Of a stretch of DNA of 25,794 bases, positions 1 to 8,010 are shown in pieces (positions within the stretch are counted from its first letter, which is position 1; every line of letters begins with the position of its first letter). This DNA comes from Spirochaetes bacterium ADurb.Bin110 (GTDB lineage Bacteria > Spirochaetota > Spirochaetia > Treponematales > Rectinemataceae). The notes under the pieces were generated by a model. The model saw only the letters and a program-made list of their open reading frames with translations. It ran no database searches and was not told the origin of the DNA. The position numbers and the translations under genes were made by a program. The stretch covers positions 1-25,794 of the forward strand of contig MWDY01000251.1 in assembly GCA_002070755.1 (NCBI GenBank), read 5' to 3'.

Positions 1-365
1 TGGTAAAATTTTGTGTCTAGATCAAGTTCCTTAATTGCGTTAAGAAGACGAATGGTGCCTATACCATCAACTTCAGCAGTATATTCAGGTATCCCGAATG
101 ATACCGCAACATGAGATTGTGCCCCTAAATTATATACTTCATCGGGCCTGATCTTCTGCAATAGGCTATGTAAATTACTTGAATCTACAAGGTCACCATA
201 ATATGTATGAAATTCTTTTACTTCTGACAGATGATCAATTCTTTGAGTGTTAAATATTGATGATCTTCTTATAGTTCCATGAACTTCATATCCTCTTTCC
301 AATAAAAATTCGGACAAATAAGACCCATCCTGACCATTAATACCAGTAATAAATGCCTTTTTCAC
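1..365 (-). CDS. gmd: GDP-mannose 4,6-dehydratase, N-terminal part (runs off the window)
   Basis: About 121 codons are visible, starting at a GTG (363-365) preceded by a good Shine-Dalgarno GAGGAG five bases upstream. The translation opens [20 protein letters not shown], the Rossmann GxxGxxG nucleotide-binding loop of short-chain sugar-nucleotide dehydratases. It continues with [17 protein letters not shown] and [12 protein letters not shown], which are typical of Gmd rather than of other epimerases. Gmd converts GDP-D-mannose to GDP-4-keto-6-deoxymannose, the precursor of GDP-fucose, GDP-rhamnose and related surface sugars, in the cytoplasm. The catalytic YxxxK lies beyond the window edge. 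The gene is clearly more AT-rich than the rest of the window and is bordered by a transposase remnant, so it probably belongs to an acquired or variable polysaccharide locus. The family call is firm; the exact end product is unknown. Confidence 0.93.
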   Translation of the reverse strand, partial: MKKAFITGINGQDGSYLSEFLLERGYEVHGTIRRSSIFNTQRIDHLSEVKEFHTYYGDLVDSSNLHSLLQKIRPDEVYNLGAQSHVAVSFGIPEYTAEVDGIGTIRLLNAIKELDLDTKFY

Positions 366-505
366 ACAAGCTCCTCTTTTTTATTAGTTATAAGATGAGG
401 CTCTTTCAAAACTCTTCAAGAGAAGTATTTTTCTAATGCAAAGCGGGCACGAACCTTGTATAATGGAATTAATAAAGAAAACCAGAAATAGAAGGAGTCC
501 CCTCG

Positions 506-1473
506 GTGAAAAGTATAGCAGAAGTCCTTGGCTCATTACAATTGCTACTGCCCTTCGATTTTGATCTTCAAGAGATGTTTGAGTCCTATCTTACTGCAGA
601 ACACAAAGGCTTTCTTTCTCTCTTATGAGTAATTGAACCATTTGTGGAAAACTTCCCTGAAGAGAATCAGCACATGGAAAGGCCTTTGTATGGGGTCTTA
701 CCCTTTTTGCGTGTTGCACTTGCGAAGCGGTATTTCAAGATAGTCGCCACAAGTGAGCTACGATCTCGGCTCTTGAGTAATGCGAACATACGGCAGATCT
801 GTGGCTTTGAGAAGTTGCCAAGTTGAGCAAGTTTCTCTCGGTATATGAGCTATTTATCAGACAATGCTTCTCTTGAGGAGAGCCTAGGAAAAATGGTGAA
901 GGACTACTATGAAAGGGAAACTTGTAGACACTGTGGCGAGGGATTCGACCGCAATCAGTGCTCGAGAAAAACCAGCCAATAAGAAAAAAAAGTAAAGCCA
1001 CTGAAGCAGCGTAAGAGAGGGAGGCCTAAGAAAGGACAAGAGCGAGAGAAAAAGAGTCCCACGGTGCTCGAAGAACAGGCGAGCTTAGCTCTTTATGGAG
1101 CGATACGCTTGGTTAGCTACTTCTTGAGCGTATGACTAAACTAAGGATCACCTTTCGCTATTGTCTCATGGATAGTGCCTATGATGCGAAGAGTATCTAC
1201 CAGTTTGTGTTCGATAGAGGAGACCGGATTCTGATTATCGACCACAATGCAAGAAGCAATGACTTGCGAGAGGCTTTTGATGCAGCGACCAAGGAACGCT
1301 ATAAGAAGCGCTCAGTCGTAGAGCGAGCGAATTCGCATCTTAAGGATTGGCTCTTACCGGAGAAGCTACTGGTGCGTGGTATCAAGAAGGTTAGTTTTGA
1401 ACTCATGTGCGGAGTGCTCTGCCTTGTTGCAATCAAGATTCTTGAGCAGTTCATTTTACCCAGCCTCATCTAA
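506..1473 (+). pseudogene. Degenerate DDE transposase (IS4/IS5/IS1182-like), internally deleted
   Basis: A GTG at 506 with a GAAGGAG ribosome site opens a reading frame that resembles the N-terminal region of DUF772-type transposases. In-frame stops follow at 626-628 and 824-826 (both TGA). Near 905-910 coding shifts frame: VARDSTAISAREKP, carrying the first catalytic Asp, is read there, and around the A-run near 980 coding returns to the first frame (RGRPKKGQ). The stretch between about 1085 and 1130 joins abruptly to LERMTKLR, so the central domain is deleted. The last part (1132-1473) is intact and holds MDSAYDA (second Asp) and the Y(2)R(3)E(6)K signature in YKKRSVVERANSHLK. Stops, two compensating frameshifts and a deletion make this a dead element. 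No convincing terminal repeats or target duplication were found. The flanks 366-505 and 1474-1624 hold no gene that I can see. Confidence 0.9.
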
Positions 1474-1624
1474 AGACTAATATCTTAAACCATAAAGGCT
1501 CTCATGACCCATCGAAGAGAGTTATAAGCTCGTTACCTCGCAAAAAGTTCCTTGAAAAGCTTTTTTCTTATTCTTTTGTACTCGTTGATCCTTGTTCTAT
1601 GATTTATCCTGCAAAATCCTGTCC

Positions 1625-2860
1625 CTATTTCTTATTTCTACAGTTCATGTCAGAATATTCTTGGACTTTTGAAATAGGCTTAGTTTTTAGAGCATCTGCT
1701 AAATCTAAATATTTTCTCTCAGAATTCATGACAGCAGATTCAATTAGATTATCCAAAGCGAGCGATTCAAAATAAGCTCTAAGCTCCTCAAAATCGGGCT
1801 TTAGAGTGGGGTGTTTGGGGCTAAATAGGACGCAGCAGTCTTCATAGGGCAAGATCGAAATCTCATATGTCTCTATTTGTCGCGCTATAGCGATGATCTC
1901 TTCTTTGTCGATTCCAATCAGAGGCCTTAAGACAGGCAAGGAAGTCTTGCTCTGAGATAATCGCATATTTTCCGCTGTTTGGCTTGCAACTTGGCCAAGG
2001 CTTTCACCAGTTACGATAGAGTTTGCATTGATGCGATGGGCAATCACATCAGCTGCCTGCATCATCGCCATCCTAAGCATGAGTGTTTTTGTCTCTTCAT
2101 AAGATGCTTTAGATATAGCGAGCTGAATATCTGTAAATGGCACAATCCATAGATGCATGCCTCCTGTCCAGATCGCAATTCGTGCAGCAAGGCGTTCGAC
2201 TTTCTGCTGAGCCTCGAGCGAGGTATAAGGATAGCTGTGAAAATAGACGCTTTCGAGCGCGAGACCTCGACAAGCCATCATGTATCCTGCAACTGGTGAA
2301 TCGATTCCTCCAGAGAGAAGTAGAATTCCTTTGCCTTGGCTCCCTACAGGCAATCCTCTGGGCCCTGCAACGGTCCTAGAATATATATAGGCTCGCTCTC
2401 TGATTTCTATTTGGATGATAAAATCTGGATTGTGAACATCTACAGAGAGTGTTGGATATTTAGTAAGAACGCTATTGCCAACAACAACGCATATCCTGTA
2501 GGAATCCAAAGGGAAACTTTTGTCTGAACGCCTAGCTTCTATTTTGAAGGTATGTGCGCCAGTCAAAATTTCTGTCTTGGCGCATTCGACTGCAGCCAGG
2601 CAGATTTCATCTATATCCTTTTTTGTCTTGATGGCTTTTGCAACACCATTTACCCCAGGGCAATGCTGAAGCACAAATAAAGTCAACTCCGAATCTTTCT
2701 CTTCGACAGTCAGGAAAAACCTACCAGGATATTCCTCGAGCGCAAATGGGATACCTTTGAGTCTCTTGGCTATCTGTTCTCTCAGGCGGCGCGTAAATTC
2801 GCGTTTATTGCCCAACTTTAGCTCAATTTCGCCTGGTTTGATGAGGAAAAGAGTATGCAT
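1625..2860 (-). CDS. thiI: ThiI, tRNA 4-thiouridine synthase, short form without rhodanese domain
   Basis: The protein has 411 residues. A ferredoxin-like/THUMP region (about 1-165) for tRNA binding precedes a PP-loop ATP pyrophosphatase domain whose motif SGGIDSP is at residues 183-189. TGESLGQVASQT follows at 284-295, and the conserved PYEDCCVLFSPKHP carries Cys342-Cys343, next to the region that aligns with the sulfur-transfer Cys of E. coli ThiI. ThiI adenylates U8 of tRNA and inserts sulfur; in many bacteria it also feeds thiazole synthesis. The E. coli C-terminal rhodanese domain is absent, as in Bacillus-type ThiI, so sulfur must come directly from a desulfurase. The desulfurase gene ends 13 bases upstream on the same strand. 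Because thiamine import genes lie in the same window, the tRNA role seems the more likely main job (inference). Confidence 0.95.
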   Translation of the reverse strand: MHTLFLIKPGEIELKLGNKREFTRRLREQIAKRLKGIPFALEEYPGRFFLTVEEKDSELTLFVLQHCPGVNGVAKAIKTKKDIDEICLAAVECAKTEILTGAHTFKIEARRSDKSFPLDSYRICVVVGNSVLTKYPTLSVDVHNPDFIIQIEIRERAYIYSRTVAGPRGLPVGSQGKGILLLSGGIDSPVAGYMMACRGLALESVYFHSYPYTSLEAQQKVERLAARIAIWTGGMHLWIVPFTDIQLAISKASYEETKTLMLRMAMMQAADVIAHRINANSIVTGESLGQVASQTAENMRLSQSKTSLPVLRPLIGIDKEEIIAIARQIETYEISILPYEDCCVLFSPKHPTLKPDFEELRAYFESLALDNLIESAVMNSERKYLDLADALKTKPISKVQEYSDMNCRNKK

Positions 2861-2873
2861 AGCTTTTGTATTA

Positions 2874-4055
2874 TCAGGTTTTAAGTCTTCGATACAAGAC
2901 CTCGACCTGTTCTAGAAAGGAATCAATGTCTTGTAGGGTTGTCAATGGGCCAGTAGAGACACGAATTGATGAAAAAGCTATATCCTCAGGTACTTGCATA
3001 GCCTTCAAGACCCGCCGCTCTGCATAGTGAATGTTCGACATACAGGCTGAGCCCGTAGAAACCGCGATGTGACAGTCCGACAATGCTCGCACCATGGTTT
3101 CTCCGCCTAACCCAGGGAAAGCTATTGATATAATAGAAGGCACAAAGCCTTTATCTTTTGGTATTCGTTCAGGAATTATTAGAGCATTGGGAATGCTGGA
3201 TATGCCATCTAAGAGGCGCTCTTCAAGCATTAAAGCTTTCTCTTGATTTGTTTGCATCGATAGTGCTGCTTTTTCAGCCGCAAGAGAAAAAGCAAATGCA
3301 CCGAAGAGATTTTCTGTACCTGGTTTTAGGCCTGACTCTTGTCCTCCGCCGCGGATAAAAGCTTCCAGAGGTCGAGCAATCCAAAGCCCACCTATTCCTT
3401 TTGGTCCTCGGATTTTATGTGCCGATATAGCAAAGCTATCCACATAGTATTCGAGATCTCTAATGGATAATCTTCCAAGCGCTTGAACTGCATCGACATG
3501 AAGCCATGGTTTTTTCATTTTTTTTACCAGAACAGCCTCTTTGATGCTCTCAGCTATGGCTTTGATGTCCTGAATGGCTCCTGTCTCATTGTTGACGTTC
3601 ATAATGCAGATAAGAACCGTCTCTTTGCGGATCTTGGAAGCGACTTGCTCAGCTTCGAGATGTCCTCTTGAATCAGGATCGATCCTCGATACTTGAAGCC
3701 CTAGTCTTTCCAAAACGCGTATTTGTTCTTCAATTGCAGAGTGTTCGATCGAAGATATGATGGCGTGTACAGATTTTTCTGTAGAACTAGCTCGTCTCAA
3801 CCGCTCGAGAATTGCAAAGATTGGTATATGATCAGCCTCGGTGCCACTGCTGGTGAAGATAAAGTTACCTTTTGTAATACCTATGGAATGCAGGATTCTT
3901 AAGCGCGATTCTTCGAGAGCTTGCCGAGCCTCTTTACCAAGCCAATGTTTGCTCGACGGGTTTCCATATGCTCTAAGACTTAATTCCAGCGCGATGCGCA
4001 TTATATCTGAATCAAGCGGTGCTGTTGCGGCCCAATCAAGATAGATATCTTTCAT
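2874..4055 (-). CDS. Cysteine desulfurase (NifS/IscS family, class V aminotransferase)
   Basis: A PLP enzyme that takes sulfur from L-cysteine as a persulfide. The start chosen is the ATG at 4053-4055, giving 393 residues that begin MKDIYLDWAATAPLD, the family's usual N-terminus. A longer frame to 4124 would overlap the upstream gene by 62 bases and adds non-conserved residues. GGGAG lies about 12 bases before the chosen start. Visible motifs are SIEHSA (His stacking on PLP), NNETG, HVDAVQ (Asp binding the pyridine N), SAHKIRGPKG (the Schiff-base Lys) and STGSACMS (the persulfide Cys). The gene is sandwiched between a glutaredoxin-like gene (7 bases upstream) and thiI (13 bases downstream). 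That resembles the dedicated desulfurase-ThiI pair known as nifZ-thiI in Bacillus subtilis, so it is probably the sulfur donor for ThiI; a general Fe-S role cannot be excluded. Confidence 0.93.
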   Translation of the reverse strand: MKDIYLDWAATAPLDSDIMRIALELSLRAYGNPSSKHWLGKEARQALEESRLRILHSIGITKGNFIFTSSGTEADHIPIFAILERLRRASSTEKSVHAIISSIEHSAIEEQIRVLERLGLQVSRIDPDSRGHLEAEQVASKIRKETVLICIMNVNNETGAIQDIKAIAESIKEAVLVKKMKKPWLHVDAVQALGRLSIRDLEYYVDSFAISAHKIRGPKGIGGLWIARPLEAFIRGGGQESGLKPGTENLFGAFAFSLAAEKAALSMQTNQEKALMLEERLLDGISSIPNALIIPERIPKDKGFVPSIISIAFPGLGGETMVRALSDCHIAVSTGSACMSNIHYAERRVLKAMQVPEDIAFSSIRVSTGPLTTLQDIDSFLEQVEVLYRRLKT

Positions 4056-4062
4056 CGAAAGC

Positions 4063-4365
4063 TTAGGCTCCCAATGCCATTTTCCATTCTGACTCAATGA
4101 AACCAATAAGGTGTTTTCTGGCATCTATTACCATAAAGGGAAATATGACATTTTCTTTGAATCTTTCGCTAAGCTCCTTCTTTATCGCGTTTTTTGATTC
4201 GAATGGAATAAGATCGATAAAAAGATATTTATAGGTAAAATGATTAGCATCCAGGAAAGCCAGTGCTTTCTTGCAAAAGATGCAGGTAGAAAGCGCGTAC
4301 ACCATGATCTCATGGTCTTTTCGTAGGCCTTCTTTTTCTTTTATAGAAAGATTTTCAAGATTCAT
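4063..4365 (-). CDS. Glutaredoxin-like thiol-disulfide oxidoreductase
   Basis: A small thioredoxin-fold protein of 100 residues from the ATG at 4363-4365. The active site STCIFCKK gives a CxxC at residues 28 and 31, followed by a helix and then VIFPFMVID, whose Pro corresponds to the cis-Pro loop of glutaredoxins. The start is uncertain. GGAGAGG lies 12 bases before this ATG, but the frame extends to a TTG at 4384-4386, and a perfect TATAAT (4395-4400) sits 8 bases before that TTG, so transcription should begin about there. It is the first gene of the operon with the cysteine desulfurase and thiI. A role in reducing a disulfide or persulfide intermediate of ThiI is plausible but inferred. NrdH-type or generic glutaredoxin functions are alternatives. 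Confidence 0.8.
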   Translation of the reverse strand: MNLENLSIKEKEGLRKDHEIMVYALSTCIFCKKALAFLDANHFTYKYLFIDLIPFESKNAIKKELSERFKENVIFPFMVIDARKHLIGFIESEWKMALGA

Positions 4366-4394
4366 AGATTCATTAGGCCTCTCCAATTTTTCAT

Positions 4395-4400
4395 ATTATA
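4395..4400 (-). promoter_or_regulatory. -10 box for the glutaredoxin-desulfurase-thiI operon
   Basis: A perfect TATAAT on the minus strand in the divergent region between this operon and lepA. No good -35 hexamer is seen at 16-18 bases. The predicted transcription start falls at about 4386-4389, which leaves a leader of about 21-24 bases to the ATG at 4365, or none if the TTG at 4386 is used. Confidence 0.5.
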
Positions 4401-4451
4401 TCCGAAATGCTCTTTTTTGATATAGGGTATCCTTGGAGAAATTAGAATCTG

Positions 4452-4478
4452 TTGATAAAAGCCTTTGTTTCGTATACA
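4452..4478 (+). promoter_or_regulatory. Putative lepA promoter
   Basis: TTGATA (4452-4457) and TATACA (4473-4478) are separated by 15 bases, which is short for a sigma-70-type promoter. The -10 box ends 8 bases before the lepA ATG, so the mRNA would have essentially no leader. No Shine-Dalgarno sequence is present. Confidence 0.45.
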
Positions 4479-4486
4479 GTTGGCCT

Positions 4487-6301
4487 ATGATTGAGCTTGC
4501 CTGCATTCGCAATTTTTGTATCATTGCGCACATAGACCATGGGAAAAGCACTCTTGCAGATAGGTTTATCGAAAAGGCTCACCTCATCGATTCAAGGAAA
4601 TTTCAGGATCAGATGCTCGATAATATGGATATCGAGCGCGAGAGAGGCATAACGATAAAAAGTCAGGCTATTAGTCTTCCTTATTTAGCCAAAGATGGAA
4701 AGACCTATATGCTCAATCTTGTCGACACTCCTGGTCATGTCGATTTCTCCTATGAAGTCTCTAGAGCGATCGCTGCATGTGAGGGAGCTGTCTTAGTCAT
4801 CGATGCTACGCAAGGTGTCGAAGCGCAAACCCTTTCGAATATGTATTTAGCTCTAGAACATGATCTGGAGATAATTCCAGTCATCAACAAGATTGATATG
4901 GCCAGTGCCGATATCGAAGGCGTAAGAGGTCAGATAGATAAGGATCTAGGTTTGGAAGGAGAAAGTGCTCTTGCGGTATCTGCCAAATTGGGAATTGGCA
5001 TAGATGAGCTCTTCGAAGCTATCGTAGAGAGAATCCCCCCACCCAATGGTGCAGCTGAGAATCCTCTTCAGGCTCTCGTATTTGATTCACATTACGATCC
5101 TTATCGAGGGGCTATTGTACACCTTAGGCTAAAAGAAGGCTCTATAAGAAAAGGTATGTATATCAGGCTTATGTCTACACAGGCAGTCCATGAAGTAGAA
5201 GAGGTAGGTCATTTTAGGATTGCGCTTTCTCCAGCTGAAGAGCTCTCAGCGGGGGAGGTTGGCTACTGCATTGCAGGCATAAAAACTGTAAAAGAAGTCC
5301 GTGTAGGTGATACTTTAACAGATCATGAAAATCCTTGTAAAACAGTTTTGCCTGGTTTTAGAGAAGTAAAGCCTGTCGTTTTCAGCTCAATTTATCCTAT
5401 GGATTCTTCAGATTACGAGGAATTGAGAGACAGTCTCGAAAAGCTTGTACTAAACGACGCATCGCTTATATTTGAAAAAGACCATTCGCTTGCTCTAGGG
5501 TTTGGATTTCGATGTGGATTTTTGGGACTTTTGCATCTTGAAGTCGTTCAGGAGAGGCTTGAGCGTGAATATGGTCAATCTATAATTATGACCGCGCCTT
5601 CAGTTCGATATAAGGTGATTTTTAAAGACAGCTCAACACTATATATTGACAATCCAAGCGACTATCCCGACCCTTCGCGCATCGAGAGTGTAGAGGAGCC
5701 CTACATAAAGGCAGAAATAATCACGCCAGTAGATTATGTTGGCAATATTATTTCTCTATGTGTAGGCAAGCGCGGGAGTCAACGATCTTTTCTGCATTTG
5801 GATGAAAAGCGTGTAGAACTTGTATTTGAAATGCCTCTTGCAGAGGTTCTTTTTGATTTCTACGACAAACTCAAGTCTACCTCCCGCGGATATGCCAGTT
5901 TCGATTACGAAGTGACGGGTTATAGGCTTACAGATGTTGTAAAACTGGACTTCCTCATAAATGGAGAGCCTGTCGATGCGCTCTCGATGCTTGTATATAG
6001 GCCAAATGCTTACGATCGGGCTAGGGTCGTCTGTGAGCGCTTGCGCAGCAATATTCCACGCCAGCAATTCAAGATTCCCATTCAGGGATCCATAGGAAGT
6101 CAGATTATAGCTAGAGAGACTGTCAATCCTGTTCGAAAAGATGTCCTTGCTAAATGCTATGGGGGCGATATAACCCGTAAAAGAAAGCTGCTAGAGAAGC
6201 AAAAAGAAGGTAAGAAAAAATTAAAGACCATTGGAAATGTCGAGCTAGGGAAAGAAGTGTTTTTGTCTGTATTGCGCGCTAGTGAGGAAGAGGATAGATA
6301 A
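4487..6301 (+). CDS. lepA: Elongation factor 4 (LepA), ribosome back-translocation GTPase
   Basis: From the ATG at 4487 the product has 604 residues, the normal LepA length, and begins [20 protein letters not shown]. An in-frame TTG at 4433 would add 18 non-conserved residues without a ribosome site. GTPase motifs are G1 AHIDHGKST (14-22), the switch I region with [12 protein letters not shown]3 DTPGHVDF, G4 NKIDM and G5 SAK. These are followed by EF-G-like domains II, III and V and the LepA-specific C-terminal domain with [12 protein letters not shown] and [13 protein letters not shown]. The protein acts on stalled or mis-translocated ribosomes in the cytoplasm. It is a single gene, with a strong terminator immediately after the stop codon and a divergently transcribed sulfur-transfer operon upstream. 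Confidence 0.97.
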   Translation: MIELACIRNFCIIAHIDHGKSTLADRFIEKAHLIDSRKFQDQMLDNMDIERERGITIKSQAISLPYLAKDGKTYMLNLVDTPGHVDFSYEVSRAIAACEGAVLVIDATQGVEAQTLSNMYLALEHDLEIIPVINKIDMASADIEGVRGQIDKDLGLEGESALAVSAKLGIGIDELFEAIVERIPPPNGAAENPLQALVFDSHYDPYRGAIVHLRLKEGSIRKGMYIRLMSTQAVHEVEEVGHFRIALSPAEELSAGEVGYCIAGIKTVKEVRVGDTLTDHENPCKTVLPGFREVKPVVFSSIYPMDSSDYEELRDSLEKLVLNDASLIFEKDHSLALGFGFRCGFLGLLHLEVVQERLEREYGQSIIMTAPSVRYKVIFKDSSTLYIDNPSDYPDPSRIESVEEPYIKAEIITPVDYVGNIISLCVGKRGSQRSFLHLDEKRVELVFEMPLAEVLFDFYDKLKSTSRGYASFDYEVTGYRLTDVVKLDFLINGEPVDALSMLVYRPNAYDRARVVCERLRSNIPRQQFKIPIQGSIGSQIIARETVNPVRKDVLAKCYGGDITRKRKLLEKQKEGKKKLKTIGNVELGKEVFLSVLRASEEEDR

Positions 6302-6335
6302 AAAGGGCTGTCCGCGAATATGGACAGCCCTTTTT
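6301..6335. terminator. Bidirectional rho-independent terminator between lepA and the ppiD-like gene
   Basis: A perfect 9-bp stem GGGCTGTCC (6305-6313) / GGACAGCCC (6322-6330) has an 8-base loop. An A-run (6301-6304) and T-run (6331-6335) flank it, so it works on both strands. It starts on the last base of the lepA stop codon and serves the convergent foldase gene ending at 6366. Confidence 0.93.
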
Positions 6336-6365
6336 CTATTTCTGACTATTCTGTATGACTATCAA

Positions 6366-7970
6366 CTAATTAGATATAAAGAGCTTCGCAAACGTCGTAT
6401 TGAAATTATCTTTAAACTTCTCTGATGATAGAATGGAATTGCGAATATGGTTTTCCATGGCGGTTTGGAAAAAATAAGGGTAAGAGAATTTCGTGTAAGA
6501 GGCTTCCTGATCACTTGCTTCACTGTCTTCCGTAACCTTCATAACTACTACCGAAGCATCCAGAAGTACCGGTTCAGATACTGCATCTTTAGGTGTTGAG
6601 AAAAGTGTTGTAAGGAAAGTCTCGTTCTCTACTGCGCCAACAAGATCGGTATCCAGCGAGCGATAGGGTTCCTGAAAAAGGCTGATCTGCTGACCATAGA
6701 AATAGAAACCTGGATTCCCGTAATTAAGAATAAAGGGGCCTGCTGATTTTACTTGAAGACCAGTTTTTTTCGCCGCAGATTCGAAAGATGTATTCATGGT
6801 TTCAGCTTTGAATTCATTAGCCTTTGCTAGAGCCCAAGATTCCAGCACGCCCTTTTCTCTATCGAAAATATAGCTTTTTACTTCATCTAGTACGGATTGC
6901 TTCGAGAAATCAGGAGGGCTCGCTTCGCTGTTTATTTGGTAAAAAGCCCAGGTGTTACCAGTCTGCTTGTAGACTGGTGAAATCTCACCTTTCTTGAGGC
7001 TCATGAGATTCTCTGCATCTTTCTCTTCCAGGAATTCACTTTTAAGATCATAGAAAGTCTTGGTCCCCATATCGCCACCCTTGTCGGCATATACATCTTT
7101 TGAATGGCTTTTTGCAGCATCTTCAAAAGAAAGGCTATTTGCTTTGATTTGGGCTAGGACTTTTTTTGCATCTTTTTCTGATGTGTTAATAGTGATCTTT
7201 GATAGGCCAATCGTCCTGAATAGAGATTCGTGAGCTTTAGCCCATTCGAGCGTTTGCTCTACAGGGAAGTCCGCATAGGAGATGTTTACATACTGAATTT
7301 CGCGTTGTGGCTTTGCCATAGATGCTACAAATTCAATTTCAGCTGTGGAAGGAGATGCTGACATGAGATCATTGTAGTAGCTCTGAATTAGCATATCTTC
7401 ACGGATCCTGTTTCTGATAGAAAGACGAGTCGCAGCAGAGGTGCTGTTATATTTCTCCAATGAAAATTTTCCGTCTACCTGGAATTGCGAATTGTTCGAT
7501 ACTTCTTCATCTATTGTTTTTTCGCTTATCTTCATGCCGGATCGCTTTGCAGAATCTAGGATCGCCGTACGGATCACTGTGTTTTGATATGCGAGACGCC
7601 ATACTTGATAGGCGTAGAGCTGTGATTGTGTCTCGTCAAGGCCTTGCTGTCGAAGGTAGTCATTTATTTGCGATACCTGCTCGGCAAAATAGGATCCTGA
7701 GGTATACTGTATTGGATTGCCATTCCAAGATCCAAAAGAAGGAATCTTACCGCTCGCGCTCGTGCCAGAGCTAATGCTTGGAATAAGCACGAATGCAATA
7801 ATAGTAAGCACAAGGATGATTATTGTACCAATATACACAAAGGGGTTCTTTATGGTTTTCTTGAGAGTAGTCTTGGCTTGCTTATTATCGCCCTTTTTAT
7901 CGCTGGATTTCTTACTGCCTGTTTTTGCTTGTTTTTCATTCTCTTCGGATGCCATTCGTTGTCCTTTCAT
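6366..7970 (-). CDS. Membrane-anchored SurA/PpiD-like parvulin peptidyl-prolyl isomerase
   Basis: The product has 534 residues. A Lys/Ser-rich cytoplasmic head (1-42) is followed by one membrane anchor (about 44-66: FVYIGTIIILVLTIIAFVLI), then a SurA-N-like helical region (about 95-240). A parvulin domain follows at about 265-350, containing SFEDAAKSHSKDVYADKGGDMG, LKKGEISPVY and WAFYQI, and then a long C-terminal region. This is the PpiD architecture: an inner-membrane foldase facing the periplasm that helps outer-membrane and secreted proteins fold. The start could equally be the ATG at 7953-7955, five codons in, which has AAAGGA six bases upstream. The gene follows bpt by about 40 bases on the same strand and ends at the shared terminator. 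Isomerase activity is not certain; many PpiD-type parvulin domains act only as chaperones. Confidence 0.87.
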   Translation of the reverse strand: MKGQRMASEENEKQAKTGSKKSSDKKGDNKQAKTTLKKTIKNPFVYIGTIIILVLTIIAFVLIPSISSGTSASGKIPSFGSWNGNPIQYTSGSYFAEQVSQINDYLRQQGLDETQSQLYAYQVWRLAYQNTVIRTAILDSAKRSGMKISEKTIDEEVSNNSQFQVDGKFSLEKYNSTSAATRLSIRNRIREDMLIQSYYNDLMSASPSTAEIEFVASMAKPQREIQYVNISYADFPVEQTLEWAKAHESLFRTIGLSKITINTSEKDAKKVLAQIKANSLSFEDAAKSHSKDVYADKGGDMGTKTFYDLKSEFLEEKDAENLMSLKKGEISPVYKQTGNTWAFYQINSEASPPDFSKQSVLDEVKSYIFDREKGVLESWALAKANEFKAETMNTSFESAAKKTGLQVKSAGPFILNYGNPGFYFYGQQISLFQEPYRSLDTDLVGAVENETFLTTLFSTPKDAVSEPVLLDASVVVMKVTEDSEASDQEASYTKFSYPYFFQTAMENHIRNSILSSEKFKDNFNTTFAKLFISN

Positions 7971-8010
7971 CCATAATCCTATAAAAATGCTGCATTAAAC
8001 TATCATGAGG

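Noticed and set aside
735..1001. An 88-codon minus-strand frame opposite the transposase remnant.
   Set aside because: No motif, no ribosome site, and the opposite strand carries clear transposase coding remnants.
395..1505. Possible terminal inverted repeats of the transposase remnant (ATGAGGCTCTTTC at 395-407 against the complement of 1493-1505).
   Set aside because: Only about 10 of 13 bases match, with no flanking target duplication, so it is within chance for such a short AT-rich comparison.
1550..1566. AAAAAG...CTTTTTT hairpin downstream of thiI as a terminator.
   Set aside because: The stem would be almost all A-T pairs with a poor loop and lies about 60 bases after the stop; not strong enough to call.
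4433..4486. TTG-initiated N-terminal extension of LepA by 18 residues.
   Set aside because: No ribosome site, sequence is not LepA-like, and the ATG at 4487 gives the normal N-terminus and length. The putative promoter also lies within the extension.
5756..6067. A 103-codon open frame on the minus strand inside lepA.
   Set aside because: It lies wholly antisense to highly conserved LepA codons, has no recognisable motif and no upstream ribosome site or promoter.
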